Shown here piece after piece: positions 22,944 through 30,750 of a stretch of DNA of 64,000 nucleotides. The position numbers were made by a program, and so were the translations under genes. Source of the stretch: a virus. Every line of letters begins with the position of its first letter. Position 1 is the stretch's first letter. Location: positions 62,001-126,000 of IMG/VR virus record IMGVR_UViG_3300020420_000009, one strand, 5' to 3'. The notes under the pieces were generated by a model. That model saw nothing but the letters and a program-made list of their open reading frames with translations, made no database searches and was not told the DNA's origin.

Positions 22944-24784
22944 TGTATTCTTGGAAGACAGTCCTAGTGACCATAGGGTTGCTCTTCGGACTCAAAGTTT
23001 GGAATCCATATCTAGTAGAAAATATCACATGGTCATGGTTTGACTTCTTACACCAATCTCACGAAATAGAACAAGTCGATAATATTGTTCTAGTTGACAT
23101 AGACGAAAAATCTTTAGAAAAATATGGTCAATATCCTTGGCCAAGAAACTTATATTCAGATATACTTTTTGAATCTCACTATTCAAACACTCATGTATTC
23201 ACACAATTATTCAAAGAACCTGATAGATTTCAGGGTGACGAATCATTTGCAGAGGGATTAGTTAATCGTCTAACGATACTTTCAGCTGCACCAACAATCC
23301 AAAAAGATACTGGTTCTGCACCATATGTTAGGACTTCTATATTTGGTGGAGGAGATATATCAGAACATATATGGAACTTCTCGGGTATTGCAAGTCCAGT
23401 TGATATCCTGAAACAAAATACTTATGGAGTTGGTGTGACAGTCACTACTCCAGCTGTCAGCGGAACTCCTAACTTTGACGGGACTGTTCGTTCTGCACCC
23501 CTGATAGTTTCTGCAAATGAAGTTGTATATCCTTCTGTTGCATTAGAAGTCATGCGTGCAATGTTTGACCAAAAGAATTATCAGACTAGAGTCACACCCG
23601 AAGTTGGTATTGAATGGATTCGTATAGGAAGGAATCCACCGATACAAACTACACCAACTGCTGATGTTATGATTTCATATTGGAATGAGTTTCAAAGAAT
23701 ATCAGCAGCTGATTTATCTAATTCAGATATTCAGGGTAAGATTCTTGTATGGGGTCTGACTGCTGAGGGTCTGAATAATCCAGTTTCAACCCCAGTGGGT
23801 GTAATGTATCCCCACGAAGTTCAAGGGAATATCCTCCACTCCGTCTCCACAGGAGTTCAAATACAACAATCCTACTATCTTGAATTTGTATCTCTCGTTC
23901 TTCTTTTGTCAGTCCTTCTAGGAATATTGGTAGTGGTTTACAAACTTCCCACAGTTTTTTCGGGGATAGTGAGTCTAGGTATTGTTGGATTTCAGGTGGG
24001 TGGGGGTCTCTATTTGTGGTCTTCATCTCTCGTTCTTTTCGATATTTTCTACTCATCGATTGCCTCCATAGTTGTGTTTGGACATGCTTCCTTTAACAAA
24101 TACTATAGAACATATCAACTCAAAGAACAAATCAAGAAACAGTTCCAAAAATATTTATCTCCTGACATGGTTGACGAACTGGCTAAAAACCCTGAAAAAT
24201 TGAGACTTGGTGGAGAAAGAAAGGAAATGACCTTCATGTTCATGGACATATGTGGGTTCACTCCCATAAGCGAACACTATAAAAATAATGACGACCCCGA
24301 AGGTTTAGTCGAACTCATAAACAAGTTCTTAGATATGCAAACAAAAATCATCATAAATAATCAAGGAACTATCGATAAATATATGGGCGACTGTATCATG
24401 AGTTTTTGGAATGCTCCCTTGGACTGTAAAAACCATGCTGAACTCGCTGTAAAATCTGCACTGGAGGTGTTAGATGCAACTAAAGAACTTAATAAAGAAC
24501 TCTCTCCTCTCAATCTTCCTCCTATCAATGTCGGCATTGGTATCAGCACAGGAGAATGTATTGTCGGAAACATGGGGTCAGAAGTTAGATTTGACTATTC
24601 CGTCATTGGAGACGCAGTCAACTTGGGTGCTAGACTCGAGGGCCAAACAAGGAATTATGATGGGGTGGACTTGTTGTTATCGGAAAGAACTTATCAGTGC
24701 TGTCCAAATGGAAGCTTCACAGAAGTCGATAGGATACTTGTCAAAGGCAAATCAGAGAAGGTTCGAATATATACACCGATATGA
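22943..24784 (+). CDS. CHASE2-domain transmembrane class III adenylate cyclase
   Basis: 613 aa. An N-terminal transmembrane helix (WKTVLVTIGLLFGLKVW) is followed by a periplasmic CHASE2 sensor (VLVDIDEKSLEKYGQYPWPR onward), three membrane helices at about 315-390, a linker helix and a cyclase domain. Catalytic residues are complete: metal Asp435 in FMDICGFT, substrate Lys479 and metal Asp483 in DKYMGD, adenine-selecting Asp557 with Asn560 and Arg564 in GDAVNLGAR. Lys/Asp predicts ATP as substrate and cAMP as product. It starts on the last A of the curlin-2 stop (TAATG), so it is coupled to the secreted fibre genes. Confidence 0.9.
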   Translation: MYSWKTVLVTIGLLFGLKVWNPYLVENITWSWFDFLHQSHEIEQVDNIVLVDIDEKSLEKYGQYPWPRNLYSDILFESHYSNTHVFTQLFKEPDRFQGDESFAEGLVNRLTILSAAPTIQKDTGSAPYVRTSIFGGGDISEHIWNFSGIASPVDILKQNTYGVGVTVTTPAVSGTPNFDGTVRSAPLIVSANEVVYPSVALEVMRAMFDQKNYQTRVTPEVGIEWIRIGRNPPIQTTPTADVMISYWNEFQRISAADLSNSDIQGKILVWGLTAEGLNNPVSTPVGVMYPHEVQGNILHSVSTGVQIQQSYYLEFVSLVLLLSVLLGILVVVYKLPTVFSGIVSLGIVGFQVGGGLYLWSSSLVLFDIFYSSIASIVVFGHASFNKYYRTYQLKEQIKKQFQKYLSPDMVDELAKNPEKLRLGGERKEMTFMFMDICGFTPISEHYKNNDDPEGLVELINKFLDMQTKIIINNQGTIDKYMGDCIMSFWNAPLDCKNHAELAVKSALEVLDATKELNKELSPLNLPPINVGIGISTGECIVGNMGSEVRFDYSVIGDAVNLGARLEGQTRNYDGVDLLLSERTYQCCPNGSFTEVDRILVKGKSEKVRIYTPI

Positions 24785-25097
24785 TTTAGTTGACCCACCC
24801 ACAAAAGCTGACTGGTCACTATTTGTTTTATTACAATTTGCAGATGTCTACACAACTTCCCGTGGTCTTAAATATAAATGTGTAAAAGAAATAAATCCTT
24901 TCATAGGTGATAGACCGTCTAGAAAAGATATGATATACACAAAGGTTGCTGTATTAACTCCTGCTTTTCAAATCGATATTAATAGAGGTGAACTTACTCG
25001 AAAATCAATGAGAAGTGTAAATACAATTATGTCACTTGTAATATTGAATAATTATGAAGTGATGCAGAAGGCAGAAAGATACTGCGAAAAAATATAG
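24738..25097 (+). CDS. DUF5658-like membrane protein, start uncertain
   Basis: About 119 aa if TTG24738 is used; the frame is open further upstream but that part is a shadow of the cyclase gene. The recognisable part is WSLFVLLQFADVYTTSRGLK, then CVKEINPFIGDRPSR, resembling small membrane proteins of the DUF5658 type (LxxADxxxT ... E-x-NP). Two or three membrane segments are expected. It ends the curli/cyclase region; an early-type promoter follows 10 bases later. Confidence 0.5.
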   Translation: MSKANQRRFEYIHRYDLVDPPTKADWSLFVLLQFADVYTTSRGLKYKCVKEINPFIGDRPSRKDMIYTKVAVLTPAFQIDINRGELTRKSMRSVNTIMSLVILNNYEVMQKAERYCEKI

Positions 25098-25106
25098 AAA
25101 AGCCCC

Positions 25107-25136
25107 TTGACTTTTTACACTTTGACCCCATATAAT
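25107..25136 (+). promoter_or_regulatory. Early-type promoter (18-base spacer) for hsp20
   Basis: TTGACT at 25107-25112 and a perfect TATAAT at 25131-25136. A late-type box overlaps just downstream. Confidence 0.75.
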
Positions 25137-25137
25137 A

Positions 25138-25145
25138 TATAAATA
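25138..25145 (+). promoter_or_regulatory. Late promoter box TATAAATA behind the hsp20 early promoter
   Basis: The exact T4 late sequence begins 2 bases after the early -10 box. Hsp20 could therefore be transcribed both early and late from nearly the same place, with a leader of about 55 bases. Confidence 0.55.
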
Positions 25146-25205
25146 CTATTGTAATTGCTCAATAGAGGATTACATATATTAACTTGCTAAAAATAGGAGA
25201 AAAAT

Positions 25206-25616
25206 ATGACGCATTTAGATATATTTGGTCAATTCAGACCGTTCGCAATAGGATTTGATAGGTATTTCGAAGACCTCGAAAGAATGTCAAATATCACACA
25301 AACCAATTACCCACCTTACAATGTTGTAAAGGAAGACGATGAACATTTCAGTGTCGAACTTGCAGTTGCTGGGTTCAGTAAGAAAGATGTTTCTATCACT
25401 AAAGAGAAGAATGTCCTTGTTATTGAAGGTAAAGTAGAAGATGAATCTAAGGACTTTGTCCATAAAGGTTTGGCTTCTAGAGCATTTAAGAGAAGCTTTA
25501 CACTTGCAGATGATGTAGAAATCAGTGGTGCAAGTCTAAAAGACGGTATCTTGGTTGTGAGTTTAGAGAGAGTTGTTCCCGAAGAGGATAAACCTGTCTC
25601 TATAAAAATTTCTTAA
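25206..25616 (+). CDS. hsp20: Small heat shock protein Hsp20
   Basis: 136 aa alpha-crystallin-domain chaperone that holds unfolding proteins, common in marine T4-like phages. N-terminal FDRYFEDLERM; core PPYNVVKEDDEHFSVELAVAGF; KNVLVIEGK; the conserved AxRxFxRxFxL region as SRAFKRSFTLADDVE; LKDGILVVSLER and the C-terminal I-x-I (IKIS). ATG25206 is preceded by AGGAG. Confidence 0.92.
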   Translation: MTHLDIFGQFRPFAIGFDRYFEDLERMSNITQTNYPPYNVVKEDDEHFSVELAVAGFSKKDVSITKEKNVLVIEGKVEDESKDFVHKGLASRAFKRSFTLADDVEISGASLKDGILVVSLERVVPEEDKPVSIKIS

Positions 25617-25619
25617 AAC

Positions 25620-25630
25620 CCTATATACAG
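25620..25630 (+). promoter_or_regulatory. CCTATATAYTA motif, variant copy 4
   Basis: CCTATATACAG follows the hsp20 stop by 3 bases; its last G begins an 11-base inverted repeat. Imperfect at the final positions compared with the other copies. Confidence 0.3.
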
Positions 25631-25664
25631 AATAGACTTCTGTTGTTATAATGGAAGTCTATTC
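25624..25664 (+). promoter_or_regulatory. Candidate promoter/operator with 11-base perfect inverted repeat
   Basis: GAATAGACTTC (25630-25640) and GAAGTCTATTC (25654-25664) are perfect inverted repeats flanking a 13-base centre that contains TATAAT (25647-25652). A weak -35 (TATACA, 25624-25629) sits 17 bases upstream of it. A dimeric repressor binding both arms would cover the -10 box; alternatively the transcript folds into a stable hairpin. Upstream of the peroxiredoxin gene. Confidence 0.5.
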
Positions 25665-25690
25665 ATATTATATGAGAGAGGTATTATATT

Positions 25691-26188
25691 ATGTATGAAG
25701 TTGGAAGGATTATTCCTAGAATAAGATTTAAAGTCAGAGTTGACGGTGAATGGGATACTATTGATAGTCATGTCATAACCGAAGGTAAAAGAGTCGTAAT
25801 CTTTGCACTGCCTGGCGCATTCACACCAACATGTTCTACTTTTCAATTGCCTGGCTTCGAGGAAGCATATTCTAAATTCAAAGAAAAAGGAATAGACGAA
25901 ATTTACTGTTTATCAGTTAATGATACATTCGTCATGAATTCTTGGTTTCAAGCTCAAGGAATAGAAAAAGTAAAAGCATTGCCTGACGGAAGTGCAATGT
26001 TCACAATAGCACTAGGTGCAAATGTTCAAAAAGATAACTTAGGTTTTGGAACTAGGTCTTGGAGATATGCAATGGTTGTAAACGATACTAGAGTCGAACA
26101 GATATTTTTCGAAGATGGTTTTGGTGACAATGCAGAATCAGACCCATACGAAGTTTCTTCACCCGAGAATGTTTTAGAAAATCTTTAA
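25691..26188 (+). CDS. Peroxiredoxin (Prx5-like)
   Basis: 165 aa thiol peroxidase. The active site PGAFTPTCS places the peroxidatic Cys at residue 48 with the usual Pro and Thr; the supporting Arg is probably in FGTRSWRYAMVV. The fold markers VVIFALPGAF and IYCLSVNDTFVMNSW match the Prx5/AhpE group. It would remove peroxide during infection and could draw electrons from the glutaredoxin encoded at 57399. Such a gene in a phage is uncommon. Confidence 0.9.
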   Translation: MYEVGRIIPRIRFKVRVDGEWDTIDSHVITEGKRVVIFALPGAFTPTCSTFQLPGFEEAYSKFKEKGIDEIYCLSVNDTFVMNSWFQAQGIEKVKALPDGSAMFTIALGANVQKDNLGFGTRSWRYAMVVNDTRVEQIFFEDGFGDNAESDPYEVSSPENVLENL

Positions 26189-26196
26189 AAACCCAC

Positions 26197-26226
26197 TTGT
26201 CAATATGACTATGTTTATGTTAATAT
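26197..26226 (+). promoter_or_regulatory. Early-type promoter (18-base spacer) of the DNA-modification operon
   Basis: TTGTCA at 26197-26202 and TAATAT at 26221-26226 with an 18-base spacer; ATG26233 follows 7 bases later. It would switch on methyltransferase, TET-like enzyme and partners together. Confidence 0.65.
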
Positions 26227-26232
26227 AGTCAT

Positions 26233-27486
26233 ATGACTTACTTTCAATACAGTTTAAAAGACCTACAGGAACGCAGTTCCGAAAAGAAATTTTCTTATAT
26301 TACATTCTTTGCAGGCGGTGGTGGTTCATCGTGTGCATATAAACTCGCAGGTGGTGATGTTAGATACATGAATGAGTTTCAACAGATTCATGTAGACACC
26401 TATCTTGCAAATTTCCCAAACACAGTTCATGAATGTAAAGATATTAAACAAGTCACAGGTGAAGGTATTATGGAACTCACTGGACTTAAAAAGTTTGAAC
26501 TGGACATACTAGACGGTTCACCACCTTGTCCACCATTCTCTATGGCTGGAACTAAAAGAGAAGGTTGGGAACAAGAGAAAATGGCTTACGGTATGAAACA
26601 ACAAAATATCGAAGACCTTACTTGGGAACAAATTAGAATCACAAAAGACTTAATGCCTAAAGTTATTGTATGTGAAAATGTAAAAGGTCTATCTATGGAT
26701 TATGCAAGAGACCACCTAAACAAAATGGTAAACGATTTTGAAGCATTAGGTTATTCAGTCACATGGAAAGTTATGAAAGGTCATGAACATGGAGTTCCAC
26801 AAAAGAGAGAAAGGGTATTCATGGTTGGTGTTAGAGACGATGTATTAGATACAATCGGAATGCCATTCATGTGTTTGAGTGGTTTATTTCCACAACCTTC
26901 TAATGAAAGAACAAGTATAGGTGAAGCAATTAATGATTTAGTAGACGACCCTACAAATGTCGAAGATGCTAAATACCTAGAACAGGCAATGATTGAAAGT
27001 TCAAAAGGTCATTGGGTGCATGGATTTGAAAAACACCCCGACCCCGAACTTTCTCACTGCACTCCCTGTAAAGGGATTGACGGAGTAAACGGAGATAACA
27101 TGTCTTATATTTCTATAGGAGACCATATTGTAAAACCATGGTATCAAGAAAACATAAGACTAGGAAACATTCCACCCGAGAATGAAAAACATTCTTATTA
27201 TATGTCAAGGATTGTTCCCGAAAATCTTCCAGCTCATTCACTAACTGAACAAGGTTGTCAACCAAAATTTATGGGTGGTAATCATTTTCATTATAGTGGT
27301 AAGAGAATATATACTCCAAAAGAAATGGTTAGACTTATGTCTTTACCAAATGATTATAAAATGACAGGTGATTACAATGACAAAGGTGCAAGGATAGGAC
27401 TTATGGTTGCACCACTATGTCTATATTACCTAGTAGAACAAATTAAGGAGCAAATATTGGAACCATGGAATTCGTTGCAAAAGTAG
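26233..27486 (+). CDS. DNA (cytosine-5) methyltransferase
   Basis: 417 aa. C5-MTase motifs in order: motif I FFAGGGGSSCAYKLAGG, motif IV GSPPCPPFS with catalytic Cys99, motif VI CENVKGL, motif VIII QKRERVFMVGV and motif X GLMVAPLCLYYLV. It transfers methyl from SAM to C5 of cytosine; the target site lies in the divergent region around residues 210-330. No restriction enzyme is next to it. Instead it overlaps a TET-like dioxygenase gene, which suggests the methyl group is further oxidised. Confidence 0.93.
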   Translation: MTYFQYSLKDLQERSSEKKFSYITFFAGGGGSSCAYKLAGGDVRYMNEFQQIHVDTYLANFPNTVHECKDIKQVTGEGIMELTGLKKFELDILDGSPPCPPFSMAGTKREGWEQEKMAYGMKQQNIEDLTWEQIRITKDLMPKVIVCENVKGLSMDYARDHLNKMVNDFEALGYSVTWKVMKGHEHGVPQKRERVFMVGVRDDVLDTIGMPFMCLSGLFPQPSNERTSIGEAINDLVDDPTNVEDAKYLEQAMIESSKGHWVHGFEKHPDPELSHCTPCKGIDGVNGDNMSYISIGDHIVKPWYQENIRLGNIPPENEKHSYYMSRIVPENLPAHSLTEQGCQPKFMGGNHFHYSGKRIYTPKEMVRLMSLPNDYKMTGDYNDKGARIGLMVAPLCLYYLVEQIKEQILEPWNSLQK

Positions 27487-28463
27487 ACCACGGGTTTAAA
27501 GAAACCTTTGATAAATGGAATGGTAAGTTTCTGAAAGAAGATTCTTATGACGAAGTTATATCTTCAATTGGAGTAAAAGAAGATATCATAAAGATATCTA
27601 AACCAGTTGCAGCTATAGACGGTGATTCACCACCACTTGCATATATTGTTAAGAATGCATATACTGGAAAAGATTATCAAGATATAAAGGACACATTGTT
27701 TTCTATAGACGATGTATCTACTATGAGAGCAAATGCATCAGGCCCAATCGACCACGAAGAAATGAAAAAGAAAGGTTTGATTGAAGGAGTCCATTATAAA
27801 TTAAGAACACCTAACTCTTACTACCCTCTTAAAAAGAATGGTAAGTTCAATCGTATTGCAGAGGCAAATGCAATTCATTCAGTATTGATTGGATATAAAA
27901 GAGGAAGATTTACAGGAATGATTAATCCTAGTGGTTGGATGAAAAAGAAATCTAATCAAGAGAAATGGGAAGTATTACAAAGAATTGCACCCCTCAATGA
28001 GGCTGCATTAAAGAAAGCCTCCCCCAGTGTGTGGCGTCAGCAGAGAGCATTTGCTGACAACTATATTGAAAGTAAGTATCACATAGGGGGAGCACCTATT
28101 ACAGCTTTATCTGCAAACAGATATTCAAGTGAAGGGACTGCAAAAATGTCTGCACACTTAGACGGTAAAGATTTAGAATTTGGATTGACAACAATGTGTG
28201 TTTTTAGAATCGGTGATTTTAAAGGTGCATATCTTTGTTTTCCAAGATACGGAATTGCAATTGAAGCTGACGATGGTGATGTATTGATTGCAGATTCTAA
28301 TGAATTACATGGAGTCACACCTATCGAAGGAAACGGTGTAAGACTATCATGTGTTGCATATTGTGATGAACATGTTGCAACAAAGGGTATCGGTGGAAAA
28401 TCCGAGAATCCTATCGGGCCCCATAATAAAGATAAACAAGGGTCACTCGATGAATTCTTTTAA
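27465..28463 (+). CDS. TET/JBP-like 2OG-Fe(II) dioxygenase
   Basis: 332 aa. The C-terminal domain resembles TET/JBP enzymes that oxidise methyl groups on DNA bases: HxD iron motif AHLDGKD (His231, Asp233), distal His282 in NELHGVTP and 2OG-binding Arg293 in GVRLSCVAYC. The central region is basic and aromatic (YKRGRFTGMINPSGWMKKK), suitable for DNA contact. Its start lies inside the methyltransferase gene (22-base overlap), so the two are made together. Expected reaction: 5-methylcytosine to 5-hydroxymethylcytosine in phage DNA. This is an inference from fold and context. Confidence 0.72.
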   Translation: MEFVAKVDHGFKETFDKWNGKFLKEDSYDEVISSIGVKEDIIKISKPVAAIDGDSPPLAYIVKNAYTGKDYQDIKDTLFSIDDVSTMRANASGPIDHEEMKKKGLIEGVHYKLRTPNSYYPLKKNGKFNRIAEANAIHSVLIGYKRGRFTGMINPSGWMKKKSNQEKWEVLQRIAPLNEAALKKASPSVWRQQRAFADNYIESKYHIGGAPITALSANRYSSEGTAKMSAHLDGKDLEFGLTTMCVFRIGDFKGAYLCFPRYGIAIEADDGDVLIADSNELHGVTPIEGNGVRLSCVAYCDEHVATKGIGGKSENPIGPHNKDKQGSLDEFF

Positions 28464-28517
28464 CCGTTGTATACTGGGTATGAAGGTATATAACACTTTT
28501 GCAAAAGGAGTATAACC

Positions 28518-29513
28518 ATGCAATTGAATTATGATATAGAGAGAAGCAGAAAAGCTTATCCTCCCATTACTGGTAATGGAATCAAAAAAAATCTCGGGAG
28601 ACAGGACGGCCCGTTGTCTAGGTTGGTGACAACAGACGAAAATGGTGTTCTAAAACAACCAAGGCAAATTGCTTTGGAAGACAACCAATATGGAATAGTA
28701 AAAGACTTTCAACAATTTGGAGTTGATTACAGTAAAGAACCTATGGTTGTTGAACTGAGAGGTGACGGACAACTCGAACTCATTTCGGGTTTCGGTAGAC
28801 TTTCTGCATTATTATCAATGGGTATCAATAGATACTTTTACGAAGTCTTACAATTTGAGTCTCCAAAAGACAAAATCAAATGGAAAAGACTATTCAATAC
28901 TGGAGACGACCATAGAAAAAAGGGAACTCCAAATACACTAGACACATACAAAAAAGGTTTAGTGGAAATGAAACATGCAAGTTGTATCAATTGGAGAGAT
29001 GACGATGTTTGTAGAGCAGAAATCAGAGATATGTCTGATGGAACTCTTTCAGATACAGAAGTTGAAACTGTATTGAATAGATTTAGACAGAGTAATACTA
29101 AAGAAGAAAATGTTGTAGGATATACAACAAATGAAGCTAACAAAACAGCAAAACTATTAGGACAACCAACTAAAGGTTATGTCAAAAATACTTCTAATCC
29201 TGCTTGGGATAGAAGTGGTTATTGCAGATATGAAGGTAATTTTAGTAGTAAAATCTACGATATAGTAGAACTATATGATAACTATGGTGCAAAAATTGAA
29301 ATCGTAGGTTTCATAATGAATCCAGTTCACGACAGAATTGAGAAACAAAGAAAAGATTATCTCAAAGGTTTCAACAGAGCAAAAGCTTGGATGAAAAAAC
29401 ATCTAAAGCCTGAGTATCATGACATAGTTGTGTTCAAAGGATTTCTTCCACAAATTACAACTGCCGACCCAAAACAAAATGGTTTACCTAGGGAGAGAGA
29501 TTTAGTATTATGA
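28518..29513 (+). CDS. ParB-like protein of the DNA-modification operon
   Basis: 331 aa. The N-terminal domain is ParB-like (RQIALEDNQYGIVKDFQQFG, then VVELRGDGQLELISGFGRLS at about 75-100, where ISGFGRL stands for the usual DGxxR element). The rest is helical and charged and ends in KGFLPQITTADPKQNG. ParB-like proteins recur beside phage TET/JBP genes. It may select or prepare modified sites. AAAAGGAG precedes ATG28518; overlaps the kinase gene by 4 bases. Confidence 0.62.
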   Translation: MQLNYDIERSRKAYPPITGNGIKKNLGRQDGPLSRLVTTDENGVLKQPRQIALEDNQYGIVKDFQQFGVDYSKEPMVVELRGDGQLELISGFGRLSALLSMGINRYFYEVLQFESPKDKIKWKRLFNTGDDHRKKGTPNTLDTYKKGLVEMKHASCINWRDDDVCRAEIRDMSDGTLSDTEVETVLNRFRQSNTKEENVVGYTTNEANKTAKLLGQPTKGYVKNTSNPAWDRSGYCRYEGNFSSKIYDIVELYDNYGAKIEIVGFIMNPVHDRIEKQRKDYLKGFNRAKAWMKKHLKPEYHDIVVFKGFLPQITTADPKQNGLPRERDLVL

Positions 29514-30046
29514 TATTTCTAATTGGAGGAATACCATGTTCGGGTAAGTCAACACTTACCCGAAATCTCATTAGTCGACTCCCCGACCCAGTTGATATTG
29601 AACCTAAAAAACTATTCAAGTGTCAAGAACATGGAGATATATTAGTTGTAGGTAGATATCCCGAGGGAGAAACTTTTGGTGGAACAGATAAATTATCTCA
29701 TGGTTCTATTCCACATTTTAGAGAATTCATTGACGAGGTCACACCTAGATATAAACATACTATTATAGAAGGGGATAGATATTTTCGTAATGAAGATATA
29801 GAATGGTTGTTAGATAATCATGAAGCAAAAGTTATCATACTAACAGTTCATATAGAGATAGAACATGATAGACATAATTTGAGAGGAGATACTCAATCGG
29901 AAGTATGGTTGCAAGGTAGAAGAACTCAAATAGATAATATTAGAAAGAACTTTAATCTCATGGATAGATTAATCATACATGATAATTATGATATACAACA
30001 ATCTATGAAAATGGAAGATTACATATATGGAAAAATTATTCAGTAA
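29510..30046 (+). CDS. P-loop kinase of the DNA-modification operon
   Basis: 178 aa. Walker A GGIPCSGKST (residues 6-15), an acidic Walker-B-like TIIEGDRYF near 86, and an Arg-rich lid (HDRHNLRGDT, LQGRRTQ). The layout is that of a small nucleotide/nucleoside kinase. Kinases of this kind in phage hypermodification operons phosphorylate a hydroxymethylated base as a step toward larger adducts. The overlap with the ParB-like gene supports that role, but a dNMP kinase cannot be excluded. Confidence 0.62.
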   Translation: MIFLIGGIPCSGKSTLTRNLISRLPDPVDIEPKKLFKCQEHGDILVVGRYPEGETFGGTDKLSHGSIPHFREFIDEVTPRYKHTIIEGDRYFRNEDIEWLLDNHEAKVIILTVHIEIEHDRHNLRGDTQSEVWLQGRRTQIDNIRKNFNLMDRLIIHDNYDIQQSMKMEDYIYGKIIQ

Positions 30047-30344
30047 AACATACATAGTTGTAGAAAACCCACATGAGAAGGACGCTGCAATAGAAATTAT
30101 TGACGGTGAATGGAAAGGATTAGTATACCAATATGGTAAAGTAGAGTTCGTTGAGAATAAGAATCATTTAAACTTTCAAAGAACAATACGAAGGATACCC
30201 GAAGGTGGTGACCTTGATGAACTCCTAAATAATAACGAACTCAACAATCTTATGGGAGACATACTTGTTGAACTTATGCAAGAACAAATCGAGAGGGATA
30301 AGCATGAACATAGAAAAATTGAAGGAACAAATAAAGCGACATGA
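30027..30344 (+). CDS. Hypothetical protein
   Basis: 105 aa. A beta-rich N-terminal half (KTYIVVENPHEKDAAIEIID) with a conserved-looking GEWKGLVYQYGKVEF, then an acidic helical half (DLDELLNNNELNNLMGDILV). It overlaps the kinase by 20 bases and the lysozyme by 41. No family recognised. Confidence 0.55.
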   Translation: MEKLFSKTYIVVENPHEKDAAIEIIDGEWKGLVYQYGKVEFVENKNHLNFQRTIRRIPEGGDLDELLNNNELNNLMGDILVELMQEQIERDKHEHRKIEGTNKAT

Positions 30345-30750
30345 AGGTGAAGTATTGGAAGTATACGCAGATTCATTGGGTTATCTTACACTGGGTGTTG
30401 GACACCTCATACAACCTAATGACCCCGAACATGGGCAACCAGCTGGAACTCCAGTAAGTCAAGAAGTAGTTGACGAATATTACGCAATAGATTTTGACAA
30501 ACATTTAGAAGAAACAAAACATGTCATAGGATATGATGTTTTTGACGGACTTCCTGGCGAGATACAAGAAGTTTTAGTTAACATGTGTTTCAACTTAGGT
30601 GGAACAAGATTAGGTAAATTTAGAAACATGTTGAATGCAGTAGAAGACCACGATTGGGAAAAAATGGCAGTTGAGATGGAAGATAGCCGTTGGTTTAGAC
30701 AAGTTGGAAGAAGGTCTGTAGAGTTGCAAGAAATTGTGAGAAATGTATGA
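30304..30750 (+). CDS. e: T4-type lysozyme (endolysin, GH24)
   Basis: 148 aa muramidase that cuts peptidoglycan at lysis. The catalytic triad follows T4 lysozyme: Glu14 in KRHEGEV, Asp23 in YADSLGY and Thr29 in YLTLGVGH. GRRSVELQEIV matches the end of the GH24 fold. ATG30304 is preferred because GAGAGG lies upstream. No signal peptide is seen, so it needs a holin. It lies away from the spanin-like pair at 59485. Confidence 0.9.
   Translation: MNIEKLKEQIKRHEGEVLEVYADSLGYLTLGVGHLIQPNDPEHGQPAGTPVSQEVVDEYYAIDFDKHLEETKHVIGYDVFDGLPGEIQEVLVNMCFNLGGTRLGKFRNMLNAVEDHDWEKMAVEMEDSRWFRQVGRRSVELQEIVRNV

Noticed and set aside
23718-24056. 112-codon ORF on the - strand inside the cyclase gene
   Set aside because: It is fully antisense to a gene with intact domain motifs, has no ribosome site or family resemblance and fits codon-shadow expectations.
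24474-24737. Upstream part of the DUF5658-like frame, with an apparent signal peptide
   Set aside because: It lies over the conserved cyclase catalytic region, so the open frame is a shadow; only the part near and after the cyclase end is credible.
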